The notes beneath the pieces were generated by a model that saw nothing but the letters and a program-made list of their open reading frames with translations, made no database searches and was not told the origin of the DNA. Below, piece by piece: positions 48,501 through 58,789 of a stretch of DNA of 64,000 bases. The position numbers and the translations under genes were made by a program. Origin of the DNA: Phoronis australis (lineage: Eukaryota; Phoronida; Phoronidae). The stretch is from contig NMRA01000111.1 of assembly GCA_002633005.1 (NCBI GenBank), forward strand, positions 738,656 to 802,655, in the 5' to 3' direction. The number at the start of each line of letters is the position of its first letter. Within the stretch, counting starts at the first letter, position 1.

Positions 48501-51500
48501 GGCAGAGACGAATCACGAACTCTTTCATCCCAACCCACTTTTCAAACACTTCGTCCCTGACAATGTCTATATGCGAGCATGCGCGCAAAGAAGTCGAACA
48601 AAATGCTGCTTAAAAACGCCGTTGCTTTGCTAACGTCACAGGTCACATTTCCCATGTAAGGAAAATGTGCTACCGTATATCGTAGGCCATGTGCGACATA
48701 AGTCCGATTTATTACTATTCACAATTTATTCCAGTAATATTTATTCAGCCTGTCAGAAGCCAGGTGTAATTACTGTAACAAATATTTATTACTGCAATTA
48801 TTATTTATTCCAGTAATGAATATTTGGTACTGTGATTAATATTTATTCCAGTAATAAATATTTATTATTGTAATTAATATTTATTCCAGTAATAAGTATT
48901 TATTACTGTAATAATATTTATTCCAGAAATGAATATTTATTTTTGGCTTCTGATTGGCTACAGAATTATTACAGGAATACGTCGGATAATTATTACAGTA
49001 ATAAATCGGACTTATGTCGCACTTGGCCTATAGCAGGCCAAGTGCTACACAAATCTGATGTATTTATTACAGCAATTATTCGCGGCCTCTGATTGGTTGA
49101 TTTATTCCAGTATTAAATATTTATTCCACTAATAAATGTTTATTACTGGAATAAATTAACTCGTCAGATGCCAGGAAAATTACAGAAATAAATATTTATT
49201 ACAGTAATTAATATTTGTATTCCAGTAATAAATATTTATTATAGTAATTATTCCTGGCTTCTGATTGGTAAGTTTCGCACATGCGCCATTAAGGTTTGTG
49301 GATTCTTAGAAAATCATATTCGGCGGCAAGTCGGTATACCACCACAGGCCTAGCGAAACGTCTACTAAGTTACAAAGTGGCGATGCGTATGCGAACGCAC
49401 CCGGACTCGACGCCTCCGCCTACCACTATCGCCACCAGTTTCTCTCAACCGTAAGCGTAGGAAGTTGTTCCTCGACGCGGAGACAAATGAGAGAGAACGA
49501 TCGCGAGAAAAAATGTTATTGTGCAAGTTTCATGACTTCATCCCCCAGCTAAGAAAGCACATACGAAATCAATAGTGTAGACCTGCGGGCGAAACTGATG
49601 AATTCTTTTTAATTTTTCTTGGCTGGCTGGTGCTATCCCGACGAGCGCCACTAATTCCCATGACAACCGTGACATTTTCCGCTACAAGAATTAAAATCTG
49701 CTGGACGAAAGGAAAATAATTAAACAACAGATTTTATCACGCCACCACCAAAAATTCATCATGCCAAAACTAAAACTATATCGCCCCAGGCTAAAAAGTT
49801 TTCATGCCCAGAGACCAGTCCACGTAACCATCCATTATCCGACAAAAATGACGATCCCCTTTGTCTCTGTAACATTTAGCCTTTTCAAATCTGAAGTGTC
49901 CGAGTGCACATTGGGTTTTCTATTGTAACACATGGAAGAGGCAACGGAAATTCAACGTCATTGTCTCGATAATATGATCGAGTGTTGTTGGCGACTCGGA
50001 CATATAGTTGAACACTTATACCCCTTGTGCACCGACGTCATCGTTTTGAGGGGTCAGTGCTTGTGGATGGTCACGTGGTCCCTAGCATGAACATTTTCTG
50101 GTGTCACCAAATTTTCAACCCTGAAATGATAAATCATTTTTTTCTTGAGTTGTTTTTTGGTCTTGTACTGAAAAGAGTGTGTTGAACTGTTTTTAACTAT
50201 TGTATAATTCAAAATTCTGGTTTTGAGGTTCTTATGGTTGGTCTTGCTGAGTAAAAATAATATTTCAAACTGTTTCAAAATCTTGCATAGAAAATGTGTT
50301 AACTGGAATTTTTGCGCTTTGGCTGTCCACAGTAGGAGGAACTTAATGGACTCACACGATTGAAATTTGACAAATGTATGAAGCAAACCTACCATTGCAG
50401 TTTGTCAGTCGTTTATTCCAACTGCCGTCATTTCCACATACAATGGTGTGGCTTGCAGAGCCGTCCGTGAATAAATATCCAGTATCGCACGTGAATATTA
50501 CAGAAGTTGTAGGATTGACTGTCGATGAGCTGGTGTCCTTTACGGAGTTCGCAACGGAAGGAACAGTGCACTTTGAAACCACTGCGGACAAATCAGTTGA
50601 TAAGTAATTGCAGTCTTTCAAGGGCCAAGAATGGCTGCTGATGAATTTTACTTCAGTGTTCATGAACTAACAATATTTAAATTTGAAAGTGCTTACGTAC
50701 CGGGTACAGAATTACCCAAATGATATGGATTCTTCCGTCAGTGATGCAATTGGCATTTGACAGATTATGTGACGCGTACTATAGGCCTAAATGCGTTCTT
50801 TCGTCAGCGTGGAGCAATAAAAATATTCTTGCACAATTTCTGAGATTTTGACTGAAATACATGGGAACGCAGCTAGCTGTACCTACCTGTTACTGACACA
50901 TCCATAACCCAGTTACGCCATGCTCCTCCACATATCTGACTGGAGTCTCCTGGACATGTTGAGCTACACTCGGCGGTCGGTGCTGTGCCGTATTTTCCGT
51001 AGGAATTTCCGCAGAAACAGCTATAGCTGGCCTGTGTACCGGCATACCTGTAACCCATATCAGCGCAGGTCTGCTTACAATAGGTCTCACTGTTAGAATT
51101 GCGGTCAAAGCCAGCACTGCCAGACTTATAATTGGGAAGGTCTCGACCATTTGATCGAGAATCCACGTAGCATCCTGGTAATGCTGCAACAAGAAAAAAA
51201 TGTACGAGTGTAAGTCCATCGGTGGAGAAAAACTTACACTTAATTTTCAAGACGTCGTCACTATGGCTTCCAAAATCACGGTACCGTTTCACGTAGTCCG
51301 CCCCAATGTCATCAACCGCTGAGGTGGAAACCACTGTTCGCAGGTAACTTAGACGTGTACCTATCGGGTTTGACTTTTAAGCATGCTAAGGAGCAAAATG
51401 CCCTTGGTATTGGTTGTATAGGCTTTGAAACAAGAAAACGTTTACGAAATGCTAGACACTTTAATTAATTCTAAAAAATAACTTTAGCTTCTTGGTTTTA

Positions 51501-52061
51501 CTTCAAATTTATTTGCAAAATGTGTTTGTGGGATTCAACTGTACTGATTTTATTGAGTAAGATAGCTTTACGCATATTTGGCTTAATTCAACAAGTCGAT
51601 GAGGTCCTCTTTAAAAGGTGAAGGAAAACATGTAGTGTATGACATATTATAAATAAGTGATTAGATGACAAACAAATGCAACTAGTAATGATTACAATGA
51701 ACCGGGATAGTGGGAGAACCGTTAAAAAGATGAAAAGAAATAAATCACAGACGTTGTTAATGACAAATTTGAGTGCAGCAATAGAATGGTAATGTTTTAC
51801 GGTCACTGCAAGCAGCTCGAGGATCAAGAAGCTCCCGCCGTTTTAGTTTTAACCTTATGAAGCGACTATGCGCATGCGCAGTAGTGGATCTTGTTAGATA
51901 ATAAAGTTAAATATGCAACACACAAAACCTTGACACATAACTTAAACTAAGAATCTAATCAGCATGAATATAAAATACTAAAATTAAAGTTTACCTCGAC
52001 AAGGAACAACGAAAGCTATATAGCCCCAGCATATGGTTTGCATAAAGATCTTCGGACGCAT
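45526..52061 (-). CDS. Secreted WSC-sushi-sushi-PAN domain protein, copy A (5 exons)
   Basis: Exons in transcript order: 52061-51995 (start), 51183-50887 (WSC), 50581-50393 (sushi 1), 47443-47258 (sushi 2), 45812-45526 (PAN/apple, ends TAG). All internal boundaries are phase 1, so each domain sits on a symmetric exon; total 1026 nt, 341 codons plus stop. Residues 1-22 have a hydrophobic run (ICWGYIAFVVPC) fitting a signal peptide. WSC at about 26-115 has GCYVD, GYRYAGTQ, CFCGNSYG and QICGG. Each sushi domain has four Cys and a Trp near the end (GSWNK). The PAN domain, about 262-340, has SAACMRTTECNCFN and CEFSG. WSC, sushi and PAN modules bind carbohydrate or protein ligands, so an extracellular recognition role is plausible; the exact ligand is unknown. 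No transmembrane segment follows the PAN domain, so the product should be secreted. An extra exon in the 2.8-kb intron between the two sushi exons is possible but not seen. Confidence 0.82.
48685..49028. mobile_element. Foldback/MITE with 33-bp terminal inverted repeats, TA target site
   Basis: The left end (from 48684) and the reverse complement of the right end (to 49029) agree at 32 of 33 positions, beginning AGGCCATGTGCGACATAAG. The element is flanked by TA on both sides, as in Tc1/mariner-type MITEs. The interior is an AT-rich array of TTATTCCAGTAATAAATA-type units that can pair with each other, plus one CTTCTGATTGG motif. It lies in the intron between the two sushi exons of WSC-sushi-PAN copy A. 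Confidence 0.7.
49036..49287. mobile_element. Diverged adjacent copy of the same foldback family
   Basis: Begins GGCCAAGTGCTACACAAA, a diverged form of the neighbouring terminal repeat, and ends ..AAGTTTCGCACATGCGCC, its diverged complement. The interior repeats TTTATTCCAGTATTAAATA-type units and has CTCTGATTGG and CTTCTGATTGG motifs. Confidence 0.5.
51869..51880. promoter_or_regulatory. Perfect palindromic NRF-1-type site
   Basis: TGCGCATGCGCA matches the NRF-1 consensus YGCGCAYGCGCR. It lies in intron 1 of WSC-sushi-PAN copy A, 115 bp past exon 1. Use is unproven. Confidence 0.35.
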
Positions 52062-53506
52062 TTTGAACTCCTCTCGTTTTCACGCTGAAGTGTAATAATC
52101 ATCTATTCTTTTTCACTATTAACGCATGTGAACTCTATCAACTGACGCCAGTTTCTTGTGTGCTTATGTGATTTGTGATGCACTACGCAGCTAATGTACG
52201 TATCCGGAAATCTGCTATCAAAATACAATCAAATAGCGTTACAACGGATACCTGATAATTAGCTTCCTTGCTTATAAGGTTCCATTCCGGAAGTCCCATT
52301 ATAATTTCGAATTTTACTCGAAATCTCGAGTTTTTCACTCCCGTTTGTACATTGAATCTATGGGTCATCAAAAACAAACTTAAACTAGAAACTCGTATGC
52401 GTATACCGTAATGTACTCGAGCACAGACTAATAGACATTTATTTTGAGTTTGTACGGAAATAAAAATAATGTCCAGTTTGATTTCCAATTCGGTCCCAAA
52501 TCAATTATCATTGATAACCACCATTGCTTGGACGTTACCACCCCTTGAATTTGTTCATAGTTAACGGATTTTTGTTTATTTGAACTCTTACAATGTAGTT
52601 CTATGTATAAATAGCCATTGTTGTGCTTTATTATCGTCGTATTGTAAGACAACGTGTATAGCTTACATTCAAGTGTAGGCCTATTGCGATCTTACGACTA
52701 TGCAAATTATTGTCTTCGTAGTTATTGGTCTTGCAAAGCAGTAACTTCTGTGCCCGGAGGATAGCGTTGTGGGCACCTATCATGCAGTTGCAAATGCGAA
52801 GAATTTGTGGTGGACACCAACGAAGTGAAGCGTGACAAGGTACTTTATTTTATAAACTGAAAGAATTTTTTACTGTAAAAACGCAAATAGATGAAGGGCT
52901 ATAATTTATCAAGTGCTTCTAATTTGACGATGTTTTACACCTGGTGAAAACAAAGCGAATGAAGCTAAAAGCTTAAGCAACTCTACAAGAGGCCTGAATA
53001 ATGTATAAAAACGGTCTACACAAGTACTACTACAACCGGAGTTGTTCGCGAGAAGGGAGTCCGCTAATATGCACTTTAAAAGGGAACCAGTTACATCTGG
53101 TATTGCATGTATAGTTTTGTTAAATTATTTAATCTTAGTGTCGGACTTTTTTGATCCTACGTCCGGATGCACGTTCCTTAAACAGACCACGGGACGGAAG
53201 AACACGGGAGAGCAAATTTAGTTTGGTCACGTGCGTTGCTTTTAAAGAGTGCTGGAAGGCGATAAACAGACCAAATTGCATCCAGAATTCCATCTGCTCA
53301 CCTGGTATTTTTTAGGATTTGTTCGTAAAGATTGTTAATTCCTGTTGATATCAAAGCATTTTCTTTTAGTTTCAAATTTATGATAAAAAACGACCTGTCA
53401 GCTGCTCGCCACTTCGACGATTTTTCTCCCACAAAGGGAAGCACGGACTCTCTTTATTTGGTATAGCGTGACTTAGATGTAATAAATTTCCCTTATTTGG
53501 AAAATG
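52062..53506. other. Upstream region of WSC-sushi-PAN copy A
   Basis: Should contain the promoter and 5' untranslated region of the leftward gene. No TATA box at a convincing position and no coding exon recognised. Confidence 0.4.
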
Positions 53507-53592
53507 TGACCTTTGACCTCAGGTGACTTCAAGCAATGGGGCTATTCGGAAGATCTACAATAACTAGAGGGCGTGCGTGTACTAGTGGTGAT
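53507..53592 (+). promoter_or_regulatory. Candidate promoter module with a nuclear-receptor DR1 site
   Basis: TGACCTTTGACCT at 53507-53519 is a perfect DR1 (reverse complement AGGTCAAAGGTCA), the HNF4/RXR/COUP-TF class. Then CAATGGGGCTATTCGGA (53534) and GTACTAGTGGTGAT (53579), both repeated in inverted orientation at 57.0 kb. The SAP-gene ATG is 37 bp further on. Function is inferred. Confidence 0.4.
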
Positions 53593-53629
53593 AAATCAAC
53601 AGCCTCGATTTCGCGATCCCTTTAAATAC

Positions 53630-54380
53630 ATGGTGAAATGGCTTGCAGCCGTGCCAACTGAGTCTGAGATTGCGTAAAAAGGGTGCTTCTATGAGAGGAA
53701 GTAAGCACGACCTCATACAAAGGTAAGGTTTGTGATTATTTTAACGATTATTCCATGATTATTCTACCGATGACTGTTAACTGAGGCACTCGCCGATGTC
53801 GACTTCGCGGCAGTCAGTCACCAGCCAAAGTCTGCTTAATCTTTGTATGTTGTGATATGTGATACGATAGGCCTACTTGACGTAGCAATCGGGATCTTTT
53901 CGTACATCAAAACATTATTATTGTTTGGAATGATTTCTAAACGATTATCAGTGACAGTTACATCAATCAATGCTGAATGTTTATGCTGTCGACTCGATAC
54001 AGGTTAATGAGTTAAGATTACAATCCAATCCCAATGGCAAAGGGTACGTGAGTGATAAATATCCATTGCACTAGACTATTTGTTTACTCCCTATCATATG
54101 TCTTGTGGAAATCTATTACACGTTGAAATGGAAATCTATCACGTCAGTTTTCACGTAACCTTTGGTTTTTAGGTTTGAAGGCTTGTACCGTGCAGAGGAG
54201 ATGTGCATCGCTTCTGCACCGTCCCTGAATGGACAAAAATTGGTTTTTAGCATTTGACTGCAGCTAACCAACAAGATCTTCCCATCCAGTGCAGATCTGT
54301 TGTCAAAGCCTACTTTCAATATTGGAGACAACGAACAAAGCCTTTGAAAAGGAACAGCTATTTTTAAAGTCATTTTGTTA
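53630..54380 (+). pseudogene. Decayed SAP-domain gene fragment
   Basis: ATG at 53630 opens MVKWLAAVPTESE and then hits TAA at 53675. A second frame carries LRKKGASMRGSKHDLIQR, a SAP-domain (DNA-binding helix pair) pattern, up to a donor AAAG|GTAAGG at 53722. After an acceptor TTTTTAG at 54172 the phase-matched exon continues RFEGLYRAEEM. Downstream in the same frame two TGA codons interrupt protein-like sequence (for example SKPTFNIGDNEQSL near 54.3 kb). In intact genes the motifs VPTESE and LRKKGAS would be expected in one frame, so a frameshift near 53,665-53,675 is likely. SAP modules of this type occur at the N-terminus of multi-domain, often transposon-related, proteins in invertebrates. 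A sequencing indel could explain the frameshift but not the later stops. Confidence 0.5.
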
Positions 54381-56700
54381 AATTACTTATTCAGGTCCCG
54401 AGGGGGGATTGGCATGGGGGGTTGTAATATTTGGTACAACTGAATGTGTGGAAATAACAGGTAATACATGTTTGGGGAAAAGAGCATGGTGAGGTAATTC
54501 TTAACCTTCACGAAGTCCCTTCAAGTTGATTTCATGAAACTGTTTTGCTACTTGTATCAATTGTAAAACCACGAAAATATATTACATTTTCCGAATTCAC
54601 AGTGACTGAATAGTCTTAACTCATGCCTTGAAATGTTGCAAGTCGTTATAAATTCAAATGACTGCCATTTTTGTGAAAATTGCATTTTTGATGGTGCCTT
54701 ACGATTTGTAATTACTCTTAAACAACAGAAAGATTATCCATCATTTTTAAATGACCCAAGTCTTCATATCTTCTATTAGAAGAAAAACGGTTCCCTCAAC
54801 CTTAGGCTAGAAGTATGCTTGACAGACCCATGAACCTGTAATCTGAGTTTAAAATTGCTGAAAGTATCAAAATTAAAAAGGCTTGAAAATGGGTAACAAA
54901 GGTTTGAAGTTGTCTCAAAAAACTTGTATATTTTACAGACAAGTGATGCGTTTAAAGAATTGTTATGGCTAGGGATAAAAAATAAAGACACAGTTTTATG
55001 CAATACTCATTATATACACCCTTGGTTTCTGAAAATAGTAATTATTTACTTTTATGTGAAACTGTAGACCAATCACCATATATTTTTGAAAAACAGGGAT
55101 AACATTTTTGATCCAATCTGGAGTACTTAATTATTCATATTTCAATATTTGTTCCAGGTTCAGTGACATTTTAAGGCCACTTCAAGCTGTATCATAGACA
55201 AGCTTTGTTACTCCGTTCTCTTCCCACAGCACTTCCACACACCAGCAGTGCTGCATGGCACAATGTGCAAGTCAGTGGCCCTGGAGAAATGTGAATCGCA
55301 GTACTAAGTTACCATAAGACAATGTGCCAGTGGACTGTCTGTGTATCCAGACGAACTATATCTGACTGCTACACAAATAAGCCTTGTTGGTGAGGATGCC
55401 CTTTCATAGGCAATGAGTCATGTGTGGACAATAGCTTATTTCCTTTCCTGGAAGAAACATGAGGGACTGAAGCTAAAGAAGACCTAGTCACACTCTGGTC
55501 TAGTTCAGAGTCTGATTTTGGGCTCAAAACGATTCAAGTGATATGCTGCTGTGTTTACCTTCAAGGGTCTAATTGTGGATGTTATTGAGGCTGAATGAGG
55601 TTACATGAAAGAAAGCCACGTGTTGAAACTGGACCTTTTTTACAAGCGCTTCTATAGGCCATTGAAACTAGAACCCAGTGAAATGAAAGCCAAAAGCTGA
55701 GTGACCTTAAATTTTCCTTTCAGAAGAAAAGCTTTATACTATTGGTAAAGATTGGTACAGATTAAGGGGAAGTGACATTCAGTGGCTGCATCGATTGTCT
55801 TATTGTATGTTTTCAATTGTAGCTAGCTGGATAAGAATCTGCTATGCACAAGATTCGAGAATAAACAATTATCAGTGTATTTAAAAACAAATGGCAAACT
55901 GAAAAAGCACAGAAAGAAACAACATTGCGAGGGAGTCCATAATCAGGCATATCAGGTGCTGAATTTCTGAATTACGTTCAATTCTCTCAGGTTATTGCTG
56001 AAGGATTGCTTTTCACTTTGTCCAACGGTGAAATAGATGGTCAGGCGGTTGGTTTCAGTTGTTTTTTCTTGCCTGTAACAGAATAGAAATATTAGCAAAT
56101 TGTAAAAGAAAAGACAAGACAAAACTACTTTTGTAAGGCAGAACATACTTGACATTTCATCTTCATGTTTATGTGTAGAAACTAATAACCTTTGTACCCA
56201 AGTCTTATTTAATATCTGAATTAAAATATGTGAAACAGGCTAAAAGTGATTTAACAATGTGTATTTTTCATGACACTTAAAATGTGCTTCTGATCTCAAC
56301 AAGTAAAATTCATTCTAGGTGTCAATTTTTTTCCAATGCAATGTTACGACATTTACTGAATTAAGGCTTATTCATGTTAATTCGATAACTGAGCTGGTGG
56401 TCCTGGGGGTGGGGTCCACGATAAAATAAGGAAACTCACTCATCTAGAGAATTTTATTGGAAACAGCATAGTTTTGAAGAGAAACTGCTGTGAAAAAGTC
56501 ACTCTTGACTTCTGTGCATCACGTACCATACACCTCTTATTTTGGGAGCACTGTCCCACCCAGGCCAATATGAATATGTGCTGCTAGCCTACCCGGCATC
56601 GGGTGAGTTTCCAAAAAGAAACACTTAGTTCCACTCAATAAAACTGTTATTCAGTGGGGTAACTGGTGGGGATAACATCACCGAACGATGTTGATAGAAA
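54381..56700. other. Mostly non-coding stretch
   Basis: Only one exon-like piece: minus strand, acceptor TATTCTGTTACAG near 56,076 to a stop at 55,952 (NRLTIYFTVGQ in frame). Its phase does not fit the exon candidate at 56.7 kb. The rest is AT-rich without signals. Confidence 0.35.
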
Positions 56701-56719
56701 CTGATTGCTAAAAACTTAC

Positions 56720-56955
56720 CAAGTAATGTTGTGTAGTCTCCGAATGGAACTGCATAGGCATAGACATAGAGCACACACGGGGCTTCAGCATCCACACACT
56801 TTTTGTCAGTTAGTTGACCCTGTTGACCGCAATTGTCCACGAATATAGTAACCTTAGGTCTTTTGGGAATTTGTGGCCACCTGTCGAAGACTTGCACCAG
56901 GGAAATTAGCAGTAATAAGGCTTAGCGCGACGACGTATTTTGATAAAAATTCCAT
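56720..56955 (-). pseudogene. Possible first exon of an unidentified secreted protein, frame interrupted
   Basis: On the minus strand an ATG at 56955 opens MEFLSKYVVALS. One base out of frame, from about 56922, a second open frame reads ALLLLISLVQVFDRWP and continues with a Cys-containing segment (FVDNCGQQGQ, CVDAEAPC) to a good donor CTTG|GTAAGT ending at 56720. Together the halves look like one signal peptide and mature start split by a single-base shift. An NRF-1-like site and a conserved 31-nt module lie just upstream. A possible next exon after the acceptor at about 56076 (NRLTIYFTVGQ, stop at 55952) is not phase-compatible without a further exon. I do not recognise the family. It could be an assembly indel in a live gene or a young pseudogene. 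Confidence 0.33.
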
Positions 56956-56986
56956 CTTTTACCAGTTGTTTACATGCAGACAGCCA

Positions 56987-57057
56987 CGCATGCGCAATTC
57001 AATCACCACTAGTACAGCAGCGACACCGCGAGGAGAATTCTCCGAATAGCCCCATTG
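56987..57057 (-). promoter_or_regulatory. Candidate promoter module with an NRF-1-like site
   Basis: On the minus strand: CAATGGGGCTATTCGGA (57057-57041), GTACTAGTGGTGAT (57015-57002) and TGCGCATGCG (56996-56987), then an ATG at 56955. The first two blocks are identical to those at 53.53-53.59 kb. Confidence 0.4.
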
Positions 57058-58145
57058 ACTGTGAGCACATGTGGGCACTTATCGTTGGTGGGAGTGAGAT
57101 TAGAAACTTCAGAAAGCTGTAGCTAAACTAGGACAACGCAGAAAAGACAATTCATTGGTCGAACGACGGGTCTTTGAAGATTTTGGAGAATAATATAGGC
57201 CTACTGGTATAGTTGTAGTTACATATTTTGATTCAAAAAGCTTCTCGATGCGAGAGCTCCATGTTCCCACTCTATGAACACGCACGCGCTGCGGTAAAAC
57301 AGAATATATTACAATTTCGGGTTTTTTTGAAAAAATTCTGGCACCTTTTCAAAGTTTTGTTATTGTACGTGTCGAATGCGATACAGCACTTAAGTTCTCA
57401 AATAACTTTAAAATGTATAAATCAATGAGACCAACCCTTTAAGCGCTTATTAAAGACAAGGAAGCTATATCAATATTTACCAGTATAATACTGGAACTGA
57501 TGCGGTGGTGGTTGACGCACATTACAATTCGCCATACATATCAAGTCTGCTTCTGAACTTAGAAACTGTCGCAACTTGGTACATCTGAGTTATGTGGTTA
57601 AAGTAACTAAAAAGCCCAACTGAGCTGGCTACTTTTCTTTCTTACGAATGTTATATCTATTACTGTTTGAAGTAATTGTACTTGTCACTATAATAAATAA
57701 GGACAATACAATGTAACATACCTCGCACAGTTTTAACTCCATACGAAAACAGTTTCCAGATCAGATAGCAGCCTAGTGAAGCGTTCTTGCTATCCTTTAC
57801 TAGTAGCGTTCGCAAGTCACCAATCAATTACCATGTTCCTTGGTCAACATAACAGAAACAATTAAATCGTTTTGGGCTACCATTTATCATATTTCTTGGA
57901 GAGACACACGATTCCAACTTAAGTTTTCGCTGGAAATACAATATCTAAAATTACAGATAAAAATTAACAGTTTTAGTACACGATAACTTTGTTTATTTCT
58001 GCCAGTATTTTATTGCCCTGAGGTCATCGCTAAAGCGTTGACTGCCCTGCTCCATAAAAAGGCAGCGTGACCAATGTTCCTGATATCGAAAGATTCTGTC
58101 TTATAACTGCAATCTGAGTACAAACCTATAAATGATGTTTCTAAT

Positions 58146-58525
58146 TCAAAGGATAAGTTCGACGAGTGCGATTGCGCTTTCGACACAAGGTTTAGTTGGC
58201 AAACGCCTCACATCGTCATTTTTTAATATCCAATATCCTTTGTATTTTTGATTAGAAACAACCGTTACCCGACGTGAAATCGACCCAAGGTTTTCAGTTA
58301 TACCGAGACACAATCGAAAATAATCAGTGAGGTCTGCTGACGGAGTCAACTGCCGATCGGGAGATACTACGATCATGGCCAAAAGGGACCTGTAGTATTG
58401 TTCCGCTGAGGCAATGCAAACGTGGCCAAGCTGGGATTCCAGACCTGTGCATTTAGCACCAATAAGAACCAGCGGGCACCTTGACGACGCTGGCAGGAGG
58501 AACGGACTGCGGCTATTGAAGAGAT
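58146..58525 (-). CDS. Unidentified terminal exon candidate
   Basis: A minus-strand open frame of 125 codons runs from a good acceptor (GACCTTTTTCAG, exon starts 58525) to TGA at 58146. The length without a stop is unlikely by chance, and the composition is protein-like (CPLVLIGAKCTGLESQ, SAEQYYRSLLAMIVVSP). The entry phase (1) matches a donor ACACATG|GTTAGG at about 58580, whose upstream frame (LINLLQLDGATH) is open only back to a TAG at about 58629, before which protein-like sequence in the same frame resumes (LVGDFTTVEVAPQKIA). That pattern suggests a nonsense mutation or an unseen intron. I cannot name the family. Confidence 0.33.
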
Positions 58526-58789
58526 CTGAAAAAGGTCCACTAATTCATTTGGAGCATGAAATTCAATTTATCACCTAACCATGTGTCGCACCATCAAGTT
58601 GCAAAAGATTAATAAGTGAAAATATCCACTAGGCGATTTTTTGAGGTGCCACCTCAACTGTAGTGAAGTCACCCACGAGCTTGTCAGCAGTGACGTGTAT
58701 TCGTTGACAAACGGAAACGTAGAGCTAAGTTCTACCAAATGCCCATGTCCGGACAAGATAGACAGCAATTATCGCTAATCGATATGTAT

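Noticed and set aside
48178-48633. 151-codon plus-strand open frame
   Set aside because: It has no recognisable domain, lies antisense in an intron of the WSC-sushi-PAN gene copy A, and I see no splice partners or promoter. Length alone is weak evidence.
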